NCBI RefSeq assembly: GCF_019112545.1 | Contig: NW_025064895.1 | Location: 798,049-862,048, forward strand | Length of the DNA: 64,000 bases | Source of the DNA: Guyanagaster necrorhizus | Lineage: Eukaryota > Basidiomycota > Agaricomycetes > Agaricales > Physalacriaceae | Direction of reading: 5' to 3' | Shown: one piece after another, positions 10,513 through 24,175 of the stretch | Layout: every line of letters begins with the position of its first letter | How positions within the stretch are numbered: the stretch's first letter is position 1 | Notes under the pieces: generated by a model | What the model saw: only the letters and a program-made list of their open reading frames with translations | What the model was told of the DNA's origin: nothing | Databases searched by the model: none | Program-made: the position numbers and the translations under genes

Positions 10513-12636
10513 CACAATGTCATAACTATATTGCTGATTTTCAGTGTCAGAAATAACAAAAGTAAATAAACTTACAATTTGATGGTCTGGAGAGTCTTTG
10601 AATCACAACTTTTGCATCTATGAAACACTTGTGAGCTTGAGTCAAAGGTAGTAAAGTTGAAGAAGTTTTTTGCAAGCCTCAAGAGAATGGGTATCTCCAA
10701 TGGACAACACCCTCACTTTAGCCTCATAGAAAACTTCCACTGAATTGACCCCATCCATCCTATAAAGCTTTGCCAGCTCTTACTTATGCTCTTCTAGGCA
10801 GCTAATTTCTTTAATCTCTGATATTCCCATATCTTCCTTTGTAAACAGTTAGAATGATGATCTCAGAGTGCACATGGGAATATGTACATACTAGAGATAA
10901 ACTATCTTAGAAAAAGAATAGTGTTGAAATAGTCTTGTATGAGGAATCCTTATATGCATAAGTTGAAAATGACCCAACCAAAGATAAGAAAGGCTTGTAT
11001 CTACCATCTGCAAGAATCAACTGACAAATAACATTGCCAGTATAAGGAATGCTCTTAGCATGAGATCAAAACTATAGGGCTTGATAAACAATCATTTAAA
11101 GAATAACAGTATTACTCATATTTGAAATTTGATTAGAGTGTTTCTGAATGTAGATAGACTAGCTATGCTATGCATAATATCAGTAAGGAGTGCAGAACAG
11201 TATTATTCTGTCAGAGCTATAGAGCAACATATGGACAATCAACTAAATATTTGTGACCTGTTTCAGCCTGACTATGATCTATAAGAAACAAGCAAGTTTG
11301 AACACAGTACTGCTGAGAAGCTAACAGCATGTATTCAGAATAAGTTTTTTTTGGATTGTGGCCCATGCAGTGTGCTGTGCTAAGAATTTCAATAAAAACT
11401 TAGATGATCAGCTATTAAAATAATATAGGGTATGAAAATTAATACACTATCTCTATCCAGGCTCTCACTCTGAAACTGGAGTGATAAATCCTGAAATCCT
11501 CATAATAATCTAGTTTGATAATGGGTTCAAGGACTGAATGTCTGTAGCAGAACTTTTTAGATACAATAATATAGTTCCTGAAAAGTGACTTACTTATTCA
11601 GTAAATATCCTCAAATTATATCAAAGATTGTGAGTCTAAAAATATTCCAATAATAGATATATCACTAATAGAAAGAGCTGAGCTAAACAGCATTAGAGAC
11701 ATCTGACTCTACTCTCCTGATTAACAGGATCTCAAAGTCAGCAGAGTAAAAAGAGATATTTCCTACCTGCATATAGTAATGGCTATCCATATGTTGAATC
11801 TGATCATATATTAGTCATGCATTGAGTGAAAGAAACAGGATAATCACAAATGAGTGCTATCCATATATATTCTTGAACCCTCCAGAACAAAGATTCATCC
11901 TGTGGCAGATGAGACAGTAGTAGTAGTACTCCAAAGTATTGATATCTTGTACTGTTATTGTCTTTGGGCTAAAACAAACTGCTGATATCAGAATCAACAT
12001 GAAAGACATTAGAGTTTTATATCAAGACAAGCAGTTCAAATTCTATGTATACCTCTGCTCCAGATCAGAAAAGACTGTTTGCAAAGGATTTGGCAAGCAC
12101 ATACAGCACTCATGTGCCAGCACTTCTGGATAGAACAACTCACAAGCTATGCATACTCAGCAGATAAATATATTATAAGCTAGATGGAGAAAAGCAGTCT
12201 TTTGCTCCATTGACTCAAACTTCAAATCTCCTGAGATCCTGATAAGCTTATTATGTGTATACTCTATCTATTCATAGTGAAACAATCTCAAAAGAGGAAC
12301 AAAACTCTGGTGGCCAATGGTGGCATTGTCAGGAAGGTCAAGGATATTTCTCACTAGATGGAAGATACAGAAATCCATGAGAGAGGGAATGATGATAGTA
12401 TGAGGTGATCCAGATAAGAAAAATAACACAAAAATGGATCTTGCAAGGGCCAAGCAGGATACAATGACTGAAGCATATCTAAAAGCAGTTTGCATAGAAT
12501 AGTAGTGGCTCTGATGTATATATTCTTGAGACATAAGGATTTATTCATAAACTTAAGATACATGCTCTTGATGTATTTGTTTATCACTTGCCTCTTTTGT
12601 GAGCTGAATGAAGGTAGTAGATATCTTGAATCAGCC
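10513..12636. other. Unassigned CpG-poor host DNA upstream of the caspase pseudogene
   Basis: One short upstream exon of the caspase gene is plausible at about 10,576-10,620 (minus). Beyond that I see only short ORFs such as 11939-12133 (plus) and 12354-12662 (minus) with no recognisable domain. The stretch is AT-rich and almost free of CpG, so any gene here would be hard to read by eye. Confidence 0.35.
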
Positions 12637-12878
12637 TGTTGAAGGATATCCATATGTTTCATCTCATCTTACTTTTCAATCACTCATTCTATTTATCTTA
12701 TATACACTTACACCTTCTGTTGTTTCTTAATCATCTATATAGTCCAGCTGTTTTTATGTATATGCCTCAGTTGCTTCACCCATATTGTGCTCAACTAAGG
12801 TATATATATCTCTACTATGCTTATAACTATGATATTTATACTCATTTATAGATACTCACATATATTTTTTTGTTAATA
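12637..12878 (+). repeat. Copia-1 5' LTR
   Basis: About 242 bp, starting TGTTGAAGGATATCC and ending GTTAATA. The expected terminal CA reads TA in both LTRs, consistent with C-to-T change. It aligns along its whole length with 17431-17683. Confidence 0.85.
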
Positions 12879-13019
12879 AATTATGAGGCACTATTGCCTA
12901 TAACTACTCAGTCAAGAAGAATATGCAATGGAATTTTAACTCAACTTACCACTTGAATTTATATTATACCACTACTCTCACCACTTTACATCATATCTCT
13001 AGATGATATTATTGATGTC

Positions 13020-13840
13020 AGAAGTCACTATTCTCCCTGACATGAGTAGCTATTTCAATGAGAAGAACTATGCCTCATGGAAACTCCAACTTACTGAATT
13101 ACTGAAGAGAAAAGATTTATAGAGATATATTGCAGGAATTACTGTCTGTCCTGCTATCTCCACCACTACTATCACAGCTATGGCTACTACTATGCCTCTC
13201 TCATCAGACTCTACTCCCATATACTCATCCTCTCCTTCATATAATAAGTGGGTTTTTTATGACCAGCTCATCCATTTGAACATTGTCCTTAATATTCTTG
13301 ACTCTATTAGTCTAGAAGTCAAGATCAATAGAATGACAAAGGAATGCTGAGACTTTATTGCTGCAAAACATACAAAGAAAACAGATATGGCTCTTTCTGA
13401 GGCTGAGGCATCACTGAATGCAGCAAAATTTGATAAGAACAGTGATGTCAATATTCATGTTGCTGACTTGTGCATAAAATGACAAGCTGTGAATGACCTT
13501 CAAACTATAGTGTTGAATAATCAGAAATTTAAGAGAATAATTATTTGCTTGATAATTCTGACTGATCACTGGATGCCTATTCTTCTAAGCTTATATAGCA
13601 TGCCAACATCCTCTGATGTGATTTTCTATCTCCAAATTCATGCTGCCATACTTTGTGCAGTGAATAAAGATCCTGTCAACTCTCAAGCACTTGCAGCTAG
13701 AGTCAAAACCTCTGTGATAGTATGTGGATATCACAACCCAGATTGCAAGACCTATGATAAGATTAGACATACTACTGAGAATTGTTATTGGCTAGGAGAA
13801 GAAAAAAAGAGACAATTCTCTGCTAACTTCAGCTGATCTC
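13020..13840 (+). pseudogene. Copia-1 Gag
   Basis: The frame opens after an ATG-like region near 13,015 and reads through several stops to 13836. The N-terminal part has the copia Gag pattern NYASWKLQLTELLKRK. The C-terminal part carries a degraded knuckle with ENCYWLGEEKK, matching the usual C-H-T-x4-C-W-x-L-G-G-G ending of agaricomycete copia Gag. Function by family: the particle shell. Stops at about 13,122, 13,347 and 13,480 disrupt it. Confidence 0.75.
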
Positions 13841-14034
13841 ACTATATAAATCAGACAATGTTGAACACTATAGCTGATACTATGAGGCATTTTATACTTG
13901 CTATATATACTACAGTGAAAGTTGATTATAATGATGATGACATTGTAATTGAGAATAGCAGCACTGGTGAGAGGATATATGAGTGGAATGGTACCTGTTC
14001 CTTCTGGCACTGAGATGAAACAGAGAGCAGCACT

Positions 14035-15480
14035 GTGTTGATGTTGAGTGATGAGTTTTCAGACTGGAGTTCAAACTTTAGGAGTGAAACAGACTTCTTT
14101 ACAGAGGTTGAAGAAGAGACAGACCTCAAAATGCCTCCTCTCACTGATATCAATGATGATAATGATAAAGATATTGCTAAAGATGATGAGATACCTCTTA
14201 TCAAGAGTACAGACACTAGTGAGGCTGACTCTGCTACAACTGCTTTCATTATGACTACATTTAAAGGCCATACCTCAGCTATCACCCTAACCTTCATGGA
14301 TTCTGGCATGAGCAACTACTTCTTTAGGAATCATGACAACTTCACAGAGTATACACCAGTAGCCTTTTATACTGGCTCATTTGCAATTGAGAAAAAAAGA
14401 ATGTTCAAGATTCTGGACCAGAGTACAGCAACAAAGATCTTCAGACTGAATGGAAGAGATGTTAAGCTCACCTTCAAAAATGCCTTGCATTCACCTTCAC
14501 TCACCATGAATCTTATCTCTGTAAGCATCTTAGACAAGGCTGAGTTATCAACTGTATTCTCTGATGGCTATGCAGTTTTTAGGATAAGTCTGATAAAGAG
14601 ATCTTTGCTGAGTGAGGCTTGAATGGCATGTATATGCTAGATGCTGGATCCAGCCCTCAAGCCATGGCATCTCACTTATCTCTCACTTTGCTAAGTATCT
14701 GATATCATTATTTTATCCACATGAGCCTTACAAAAATCAAGGAGATGATATCAAAGAAGCTGATAGATGGCTTAGAAATTACCTCAGAGCTCATTTAGAG
14801 ATGCTGCAAGGACTGTATCCTAGCAAAACATGCTTATCATCCTTTCAATGAGCCTATCAATCCTAACATTGACCCACTGGAGCTTGTTATAACAGATTTA
14901 TAAGGACCATCTCAAACAGTGTCACTGAGTAGAAAGACTTATATGATAATATTCATTGATAGTAGTAAATTTAGTATATTGTTTAAAGCAGGAGAATTTC
15001 TGGCAGACAAAGCAGATGATACTACCATAGCTGTTTTTAACAGATACAGGCATATGGCTGAAACTCAGACTGGCCAAAAGCTTAAGCATGTACATGCTAA
15101 TCATGTCTTTATAGGAGTAAGTTAGAAACAATACTACAAGAAGCATAGAATCATCCTAAAATTAACTGCACCCCACTCATCAGCTTAGAATAAATTAGCT
15201 GAACATGCCTTATGCACCACCATAGAGGATACAAGAGCCTTACCAAGTGACTCTGGCCTTGCCAACTGCTGTTGGGCTGAGGCCACCTCTATGTCAATCT
15301 TCATATAAAATCTTGTTCTTTTAAGTTGCCATTCTGAAGCAGTACTAGCAGAGGGTTTTTTGAAGCAATAACAAGATATGGGATTTTTATGAGTGTTCAA
15401 ATCCACTTGCTGAACAAAGAAACCTATAGCTGATAGGATTTTAGTGAATGGCAGAAGCAAATTTGATGATTGATCAAAAA
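14035..15480 (+). pseudogene. Copia-1 protease and integrase
   Basis: The open part 14035-14622 contains the aspartic protease: MDSGMSNYFF, where the family has D-S-G-A-S-x-H, and later LHSPSLTMNLISVSILDKAE, the typical copia protease-to-pre-integrase segment. From about 14,870 the integrase core follows in broken frames: DL-GPS, YMIIFIDSSKFS, and then NKLAEHAL ahead of NCCWAEATSM, which matches the AE-x-x-N-RTI...WAEA pattern. The last part (15,185-15,480) is readable only through stops. Confidence 0.75.
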
Positions 15481-15889
15481 AATACATCTTTCTGAGATAC
15501 TCAAAGTCTAATTACTATATGCTCAATCAATCATGACATGTATTCATGTCTCATAATGTCATCTTTGATGAAGGACCAGCACACTGAAGTGTGAGTGTAG
15601 AGAGACAGAAGATGAACTTGCACTCACTACTTCTACTCATATCAAGATGCCTATACCAACCAAGCTAACTGAGCTAATATCAGATGCTCCTGTAGAACCA
15701 ACTCTTTACCAATCAATGTGCTTAATGTATGCCAGTGCTGATGCTGCTGAATCTCTGATGTTAAAACAATGAGAGGCTGAAGTCCATGCAAGTAGAAATG
15801 ACTGAGCAACTAACAGCAAATAGCTACATGCTTCAATAGCTTCTGGTAACTTATCTGATCTATATATTCCATGAAATTATCAAGATGCA

Positions 15890-17410
15890 CTGCATGTTGA
15901 TGAAGAGTGATGGAAGGCAGCCATAGATATAGAATACCAGATGCATATGATAAAACATACATGAGACTTAATTGACAGACTAGCAGATGTGAACATGATG
16001 GATTGTAAATGGGTCTATGATATAAAATGAGATAGTGATGGTAACTAGATCAGAGATAAGATGAGACTTGTTGGAAAGGGCTACACTCAACAGTATAGAC
16101 TTGACTATAATGATACTTGGGCTGTGATGATCTGTCTCAAATCTGTACAGATGTCAGCTGCTATTGCAGCAAAACTCAATCTTGTCCTATGACAAGTCAA
16201 CTTTATTTCAGCATATTTAAATAGCAAGACAAAAAAAGACATCTATATGTGTCAGCCTCCAGAGTATATAGTTGAAGGACAAGAGAATAAGATATGCAAA
16301 CTCATTCATACTATTTATGAGACTATGTAGGGTGGTCATAATTAGTTCAAGATACTTAAGAAAATCTACAAAGATCTTAGATACCATGCATTGAAGGCAG
16401 ACTCATATATATGCACCATTGGTGAGTCTGGAGATGAGTATACTATCACAGATACTTACACTGACAATATATGGAGAGCATCATTAACTATAAAGGAGGC
16501 AAGCTGATAGAAGAAGAAATTAGAGGAGAAATAAGAGCTCACTGATACTTTCTAGAGATGAAGATTGAATAAGACCTCAAGGCTGGCACTATCACTTTTT
16601 CACAGTATCTATATTGAGAAAATGTATTCCTAGACTTCAATCTTGGATACATATAGTTATAAACCACCCTTCTACCTGTCAGAATCATACTTGACAAGTC
16701 ACAGTCTCTGAATATCCAAGCAGAGAAAGATGCTATAGAAAGGTTCTCATACTAATGACTGCTAGGCTATATTATGTGGAGACAGCTTGCAACTCATCTT
16801 GACTTGTACTTCTCTATGAGCCTGCTCACTCACTTTCAGTCTAACTCAAGGATGGAGCACTGGAAAGCATTAATACACATTCTTGGATACATAAAGAGGA
16901 TAATAGACCTTGGTATCTCCTTCTCATATGAGCAGCCATTAACACCTGTTGGATTTGTAGATGCAGACTATGAGGATTGTAGAGATATGACTTGTTTGAT
17001 ATCCAGCTATATCTTCACCATGGTGGGTGGTCCAATTTGCTGAAGCTTAAAGTGTTGGACTACTGTTGCCCTGTCTACTGTCAAGGCTGAATATATTTTC
17101 TTTATTTATGCAGTACAACAGATGATATGGATATTGTTTTGAATAGATGAGATCTAACTACTTCAACCTCACCCTGATGTATTATACAGTGATAACCAGA
17201 GTGCTGTAGCATTGATGACAAATACATGGTCCCATCAGAAAGTCAAGCATATCCACATTCAAGAACATTTCATTAGAGAGCTCATGAAGAATGGCAAATT
17301 ATGTGTTGAGTTTATTTGAGAGAACACAAATCCTGCAGATAGGTTTATCAAGCTCCTACTTTGTAGTATGCATAATGGTTACTTTGAGATGCTCAACATC
17401 ATCTCAGTAG
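15890..17410 (+). pseudogene. Copia-1 reverse transcriptase and RNase H
   Basis: RT begins near 15,900 with DEE-WKAAIDIEYQ and CKWVYDIK, continues with RLVGKGYTQQYRLDYNDTWA and QVNFISAYLNSKT, and has its active-site block near 16,450 reading YTDN where YTDD or YVDD is expected. RNase H is clearest at 16774-17043 (THLDLYFSMSLLTHFQSN, GFVDADYEDCRD) and ends near 17,410 after YSDNQSAVALMTN. Stops interrupt almost every block. Confidence 0.8.
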
Positions 17411-17430
17411 ATTGAACAGATATAAGAGGG

Positions 17431-17683
17431 TGTTGGGGGATATTCATATATTTTATCTTATCTTACTTTTCAATCACTCATTCAATTTATCTTATATATA
17501 CTTTATATATACTTACATCTTCTGTTGTTTTTCAATCACCTATATAGTTCAACTGTTCCTATCTATATGCCTCAGTCACTTCACTCATATTCTACCTGAC
17601 TGAGGTATGTATATCCCTACTATGCTTATGACTATGATACTTACCCTCATTTGTAGATACTCATATATATTCTTCTGTCAATA
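17431..17683 (+). repeat. Copia-1 3' LTR
   Basis: About 253 bp, starting TGTTGGGGGATATTC; partner of 12637-12878. A small duplicated TATATATACTT near 17,495-17,515 accounts for its greater length. Confidence 0.85.
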
Positions 17684-17803
17684 CAGCCTGTTTACATGCT
17701 TATAAAAGTCATTCTCTGAGATGATGACAGGAGGTTTCATCTTACTGTGTGAGAGATCTTGGCTGCCTAATGAAAGAATGGCAGTGAAGGCAAAAGATAA
17801 AAC
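17684..17803. other. Short host remnant between Copia-1 and Copia-2
   Basis: This 120-bp island begins with the CAGCC duplication of Copia-1 and ends with the AAAAC duplication of Copia-2. Its original neighbours are 12,631 on the left and 46,866 on the right. Confidence 0.7.
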
Positions 17804-17817
17804 TGTTGAAGTAGAAT
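17804..17817 (+). repeat. Copia-2 5' LTR, first 14 bases
   Basis: TGTTGAAGTAGAAT, identical to the start of the 3' LTR except for the last base (C to T). This is the left side of the Gypsy-B insertion site. Confidence 0.85.
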
Positions 17818-18279
17818 TATTAAGCCTAAGCAACATATGACTTAAACATGTGATAAACAGACACTGTATCACCTTCATACAGTCACATCTGAGTTCACTA
17901 TATATATTCATATGGCTTTGTATCTCAAGGCCATTACAAGTTAGGCTCAAAATAGAATAGTAGATGAATAAACTTTAGCTTGAAGATAGAGTTATACCAG
18001 CAAGAGCTATCTTACTTATATACAGTTTGTCTATAGTGATATAAATATTACTACCTATTGTGTCTTTTTGTAGTTGTTGTGCTCTTTGTCTTTGAGTGTC
18101 ATTACTGTCTACAAAAGTCTTGTTGTGTGTCACCAGATGATACTGTCATATTGAAAGACAATGACTGATTGGCTTATTGTGATGACTAAGCCAGCCCCAT
18201 GGTCTTAAGTGCTAGTCTAAGCATCCTGACTCAGCATAAATAGAGGTTAATATGAGGAAAAGATAGAAAAATCATAATA
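17818..18279 (-). repeat. Gypsy-B 3' LTR
   Basis: 462 bp. The terminal TG has become TA and the final ACA has become ATA. It aligns end to end with 41572-42033 and, more distantly, with the Gypsy-A LTRs. Confidence 0.88.
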
Positions 18280-20486
18280 TTATCTCCTCTTTAAGACCAT
18301 CATTCTGATAGCTTAATTTAGAGATAATTCATATTCATGTGTAGTGTCTATTGCATTCATTCATTTTTCATTTACTCACTGGTTGGATTCAGAACCATAG
18401 TCCTTCCAACTAACCAGATAGTCCACTGTCATTGTCATACTCCTCTCTCTCCTCTCCTCCCTCCTTCTCCTAAGCACAGACTTTGCATAGGCAATAGTTA
18501 AGGATTTGGTCAATTTTATAATGTTCTTTATCATCAATCAGGTCTGGTGGAGAAGATGGTGGGCATTCCTGATTAAAAAAGATGGGCATGATATATAGCA
18601 TAAGCAGAAATTTGTTAAATATATCATAGACCTTCTAATTGATTAAAAGGCAAAGCTTGTATGCAGAAATACTAATTTTGGCAATGATAGGAAAAGGGCC
18701 TGTGTGTTTGTCAGTGAGTTTTTGTTTTAGCTGTGATAGATGAAGGTTAGTAGTGTTCAGCCAGACTTTGTCATTAATATTATATGCATGAGTGGATCTA
18801 CAATGTTTATTATATTATTTCTTCATAGATGCTACTGCTTTTTTAAGGGCAGCATAGGTCTCATCATGAATCTTTGTCATTATGTGTAGAAAGTCAGAGG
18901 AAGTGGGGGTCATAGTATATGTGCATTCAGTGTGGGATACATTTGGGTGTCATCTGTAATTGATGAAAAATGGAGTTTTGCCTATAGCTGAATAGATGCA
19001 GTTGTTATATTGGAAGGCAGCAAGAGCAAGCTGTTCCACCCAATCATCTTGTTGATAATTGATGAAAAGATGAAAGTACTTTTCAATTTCTTGGTTGGCC
19101 CATTCAGTTTGCTTGTCAGTCTGTGAGTGATAGGTGGTTGAAATATTTTGTCAAATATTGAGTAGACAATATAAGTTGTCAAGGAATTTCAAGATGAATT
19201 GTGGTCTTCAATCAGAGATTACAACTTGAAGCATGCTGTATTTGGCATACACTTCATTGCAGAGAATCTTAGCCCACTTTTTGGAGGTTAATTTGGTCAA
19301 ACAAGTGATCAGGATGATTGCTTTTGAAAATCAGTCTATAATGATGATGATAGTATCATAGCCACAGTCAGGTAATTTAGTTATCATGTCCACTGAGATA
19401 TAGGTCCATGGTGATAAAAAAACCTCATTTGAGTGTAATGGTGTGGCTCATAACTGGGTGGAAGTCTTTCTGCATTGGCATGTTTTACATCTCTTGATAT
19501 ACTGTTTGACATCTTGGCTGAGCTTCAGCCACTAATATTCCCATAGTATCATTTCTTTAGTTTTTGTGATGTCTGAGTATCCTGCCATCATATGATTATG
19601 GCATATGACAATGACTTCACCATGAATTGACTGATCCCTGAGAATATAAATTCATTTATCATAGCAGATCAGTTCATCTTCCTTGATTATTCCACACTCA
19701 TGATTCAGAGATGGAGCCACACATTGATCTCACTTGCTATTGTCTCTTGTGGCACTCTTGATTCACTCATGGATCTCTTCTTTGATCAGCATTATCATAG
19801 CCTGAAAATGTTCAGACTTTAATAATATCACTCCTATATTGTTATCTTCCTCTTGATTGTGATCTGCTCAGTGGCTAAGAAGGTCAGCCTTTTTATTTGC
19901 CACTCTGGCCTTGTGATATAGTGTGTATTCATATTGGATGAGCTTGGTCATCCAGCAGGCCTGTTGTTAATTGAGCTTTTGGGAGGCATAAAAGTATTAG
20001 AGGTTTTAGTGATCTATCTAGACTTCAAAGGTCTGGACTGCTCTGATTAGATAATATCACCATTCTTTCAGAGCAAGCATTATAGCAAGCAATTCCTTGT
20101 CATAGATTTCATAATTCTGCTCAGTCACTATTAGTGCTTTTAAAAGAAAAGCTACTGGTTGCCACTTCTCATTCTGTTTCTAGAATAGCATGGCTTTGAT
20201 AGCCCTCTCACTTGAGTTAGCCTTCACTTTGAATCTTTCTTCTTGGTCTGAGATTGCAAGAATGATGTCTTTAGCAAAGCATCACTTGAGATTGTAGAAA
20301 GTGCTCTGTTGGAAAGGTTTCCAATTCCATGGTGTATTGCCAGTTAATTGAGTCATAGGATGCATGATCTTGCTGTAATCCTAGATAAAATATTAATAGA
20401 AATTGGTAAATTCTAAGAAGGATTGCAGCTCCTTCTTTGTTGGTTCTGGCCATTCTGTCACTTCCACCATCTTGATAAGGTCCATG
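18280..20486 (-). pseudogene. Gypsy-B pol, 3' portion: RT end, RNase H, integrase, chromodomain
   Basis: On minus, the sequence aligns with Gypsy-A 2303-4490 in the same order. The integrase part lies at about 19,000-19,400 and the RNase H/linker part at about 19,650-20,450. The longest open piece (18982-19182) is short because stops are frequent. The portion ends exactly at the CCATG where Gypsy-C inserted, within the RT codons that continue at 28,573. Confidence 0.8.
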
Positions 20487-20953
20487 TATTATGACTTTCT
20501 GTCTTTTCTTTATCTTTTCCTCATATTAACCTCTATTTATGCTTAGTCAGAGTATCTAAACTAGTGCTTAAGACTGTGGGAGAAGCTTAGTCAGCACAAC
20601 AAGCTAATCTGTCATTGTCCTCCAATATAGCGATCAGCTCTTGATGATGCATAATTGATCTTTTGTGGATAGTAGTGATATCTAAGGACAATGAGTCAAG
20701 GACTTAGAAACATACAATAGACAGTCCTATATTTAATTTTATAATATACAGTATATAAGTAGGCTAGCTTTCACTGGTTAAACTTCAGCTTTGAGCTAAA
20801 GTTTATTCATCTCATTTTATTTTCAAGCTATCTTGCAAAGGCTTTGAGATATTTGGTTAACAAAGCACAATAGTAGACTTTAGCACAAAGATTCAAATAT
20901 GAAACTATGCTAGTTTATCATGTGTTTTGATCACATGCAACTTGAGTCTAATA
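20487..20953 (+). repeat. Gypsy-C 5' LTR
   Basis: 467 bp. The expected TGTTATGA start reads TATTATGA. It contains TATATAAG and, about 35 bp later, AGCTTTGAGCTAA (20787-20799), complementary to the primer site at 20955-20967 except at one CpG-derived base. Confidence 0.9.
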
Positions 20954-21029
20954 ATTAGCTCGAAGCTTCTACTTCCCTTTTCTCATGCACAATAGTGTGG
21001 AGGAAACCAAATGTCATCCATCAACACAG

Positions 21030-21790
21030 CATCCTCCAACTTCAATTATGAGTTCTTTGAACTCCTTGCATTTATCATCAGAACATTGTTAGAACTATTG
21101 GTGATTATCCAGCTTTATCAAAGACACCAATCCATCACTGCTTGAGCAATCAGGCACTACCAAAAATTTCAGAATATCTGCTATATCCTCCAAAATGTCA
21201 TCTCTGACCTCTCTCTTCACAGTATCTCAGCATCTCTCAGAACCTCCTTTTAGCCTATGGCTAAAACTGTATCTAAAGTCAGGCCTAGCAACTTATATTT
21301 AGAGCACCCTCAGGAAGAAGAGGGACACTGATACCCTCTCAGATCAGCTAGAATAAACCAATGAAACCAAAACAATCAGCTCACAGACTTCAGAAACCTG
21401 TGAGTCTTATCAGAGTTCTCTCTAGTCTCAAACCACAAGGATGAAGACCTTTTCAACAACTTCTTTGATGATGCACTCTCCAACAATTTCTCTCCCTCAG
21501 CATATGACATTGGAGACCATACTAGGGACTCTCTTAATGCTTCTAAAGTGGCTTCAAGATCTGAACCTATTTTATCTGCACACTCCAGACACAAATCTCT
21601 CTATGTGACTCCAGAATCAAGCCCAGCTGTCTTTAGCTATAGAGACCCATACTTTAGGGACATGGAGCCAGAAAGAGCCTATGAGTTCAAGGGACTAACT
21701 GTCACTGACAAGATTGTAAGATATGAGGCTAATTTTACAGCAGAAGAAATTGAAGTAGCCAAAAGAGAGATTATTGAGAATTTCAATTAG
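21030..21790 (+). pseudogene. Gypsy-C leader ORF with membrane segment
   Basis: Reads FFELLAFIIRTLLELLVIIQLY near the start, then RHYQKFQNI, and continues through stops to an acidic tail ending at 21790 (the open part is 21548-21790). It is the counterpart of the Gypsy-A leader ORF and keeps the hydrophobic stretch. Confidence 0.6.
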
Positions 21791-21962
21791 GCTGAAGCTA
21801 AACAGGCCTGATAAGAGGCTCTCCACTATGATGAGCTATACAATGCTCAGTACTGAAGAAGACAATAAGAGCTAGAGGCTGCCATCTGGAGTTCTGGAAA
21901 CCTCTCCCAGTATAGTCTCCAGACTGATTCTATCTATTCCTCATTCAAAAAACCTAGCATCC

Positions 21963-24175
21963 TTGCTGCATCTGAAAGTGATCTCTGGACAGGATCTGCT
22001 GAAACAGTCACTGCTGATAAAGCTTAAAGGAGAAGCAACAATTCCCCTCTCTGAAGTGTCAGTATCACTGATACTGACACAATCTCTTCTCATGCCAACT
22101 TTATTCTCAATGCTTATGGGCTTCAAGTTCCTCTCAATGCTCACATCCTTAACTAAGGTCTTCACTATTTTCTCAGAGAAAGAGTTGCAGTACTCTTTCT
22201 CAATTCCCATTTCTATCAAAACTTTCATATCTATAGCCAAGACCTGGAGAAGGCAAGAGTATGAGGCAGCTATCAAGATGACCCAAGTATTAGAGCCACC
22301 CCCTTCTAGCCTCCTCCTCCAGCCAATGATCCTGGACTTAGTATCTAGAATAATGACCAGCTTGCTGGCAATGATTAAACCTCTAGCACCATTCACCTAT
22401 GATCCATATGACAGCTTTTTCAAAGAGGACAGCAGAAATAAAGGAGATGAGAAGGATAATGAGGAGGATATGGAAGATGACATTCCTCTTGATTGGAAGC
22501 AACTTAGAGAATATGTGAGAGAAGAAATAGATAAAGAAGCCCTGTTAGAGGAAATTCAACAGATGTGCAAGAAGGAATATCATGAGCTGTATCAGGAGAG
22601 CATAACATTTTTATAGTGGGACAAAGCCTGGTTGGCCTTGTCTCTGAGACAGAAGTATATTTTTACAGATAATCTTGAAAAGTGGGATATCCTACAATAT
22701 GCCGTCACTAAACATGCAATTTTCATCTATAACAGGAGGTATTTAGAAGACCAACTCAATCAGCTGTCTGAATATGAGTCTAAATACAACATCAAACCAA
22801 TGCTGTAGACTCCATCCATTACTCTGAGATATGCTGTATACACAGCACTATCTATTCAAACCATGACAAGCTGATACTGATACTCTACTCTATCAGTATA
22901 AACCACAGCAACTTGACTTACACATAGTCAACTCCAACTAAAGCAGCCAAGCACTGGCTTCTAAAATCAATGGATTGGCAGAAGAGGCCAATTACTTGGC
23001 AGATAGTCTCCATCTAATGAGGCCAAAAGGAGTGATGAAGGCAAAGAACCAGTCAAGGATGACTCTGAAGTGATCAAACTTGGATTTACAATCTGAAATA
23101 GAGTTATAGTATGAAAAGAAGCTGCCTCTCAGAGAAGCTCTATCACCAATGACAGATCTCTTCATTCATTCTCTGGCCCACCTACTGACTGGCAGCATCC
23201 ACCTTTTAACCAATAGCCTAACCCTATGAGACCTCTACTGGAGAATGCCACCATTTTCTAATGCAAACCCAACTTACTCCAAAAGCTCTGCCTCTTTAAA
23301 GGTATATCCAATAATATTGATCAGTTTCTAATCAACTGCAAACAATATTTTGAAGTGTACATTGCATACCTGGAGACCAACATGAACAAGATCACCTTCA
23401 CCTCATCCTATCTTAAAGATAAGGCCAAGACCTGATGGATTCTAATCTCCCTGAACTTTTACTTGACTATTCACCAGCACCATCACCTGCTATCATAGTC
23501 TATTTTCAAACAAATATTGAATGACAAGTTCATTGATCTAGCTGTATAAGAAGTACATAAAGTGAAGATCAAGAAATTCAAGATAAGCAATAAGCTGGCA
23601 ACAGAATATTTTAATGAGCTGGAACAACTTGCCAAGCTCATCAGGATTTGAGATGATATAGCCAACAATGGAAGGATAGTAGAAGTACTCAAATGAGGAG
23701 CTCCATCATTCTATATTAAGATGATCTCAGATATCAGCAAATTCATTCTGAAAGGATATGACAAGTGGAAGAAATGAGTTGTCAAGATGTATAAGAAAAG
23801 GCAGAGACAGAAGGTAGAGCAGGCAAATCTACAGGAATACTAGAAGCCAAACCTGCTCTTGATATTGAACCAGAAGACTGGCAATCAAGCTGGTTCTTCC
23901 AAGATATTGACTAGCATAGCCACTTACAGCACTCAAAAGACAGAAACCAGAATGATCTACACCAGTGCTGATAAGCTTATAGATATAGATCAGCTAAAGA
24001 AGGAGAGCAAGTGCTTTAATTGTGGATAGAAGAGTCACATGTTCAGGGATTACTCAAAGAAGAAATGAACATGTGAAGATATTAGAGTGCAAATTGCTGA
24101 ATTACAGAAGGAGAAGGAAGAACTCAGAAAGGATATCCAAATCAAAAAGATAAAAGACAGGGCCAACCAGTGAGC
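21963..24175 (+). pseudogene. Gypsy-C Gag
   Basis: The open part 21963-22616 is the acidic N-terminal half ending in REEIDKEALLEEIQQM, matching Gypsy-A and Gypsy-B at the same place. The core (KLCLFKGISNNIDQFLINC-like) lies at about 23,280-23,420, the KISNKLATEYFNELEQL-like block at about 23,570-23,640, and the zinc knuckle at about 24,010-24,055. Stops are frequent after 22,616. Confidence 0.78.

Larger units (their letters stand above)
12637..17683 (+). mobile_element. Copia-1: Ty1/copia LTR retrotransposon
   Basis: The element lies between two related LTRs (12637-12878 and 17431-17683) flanked by the 5-bp duplication CAGCC at 12632-12636 and 17684-17688. On plus the order is Gag with a zinc knuckle, protease, integrase, reverse transcriptase and RNase H, with integrase before RT as in copia. 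Just after the 5' LTR, AATTATGAG resembles the GGTTATGAGCC primer site that copia-type elements use with the anticodon half of initiator Met tRNA. Many in-frame TGA and TAG codons and almost no CpG show that it is long dead. Confidence 0.9.
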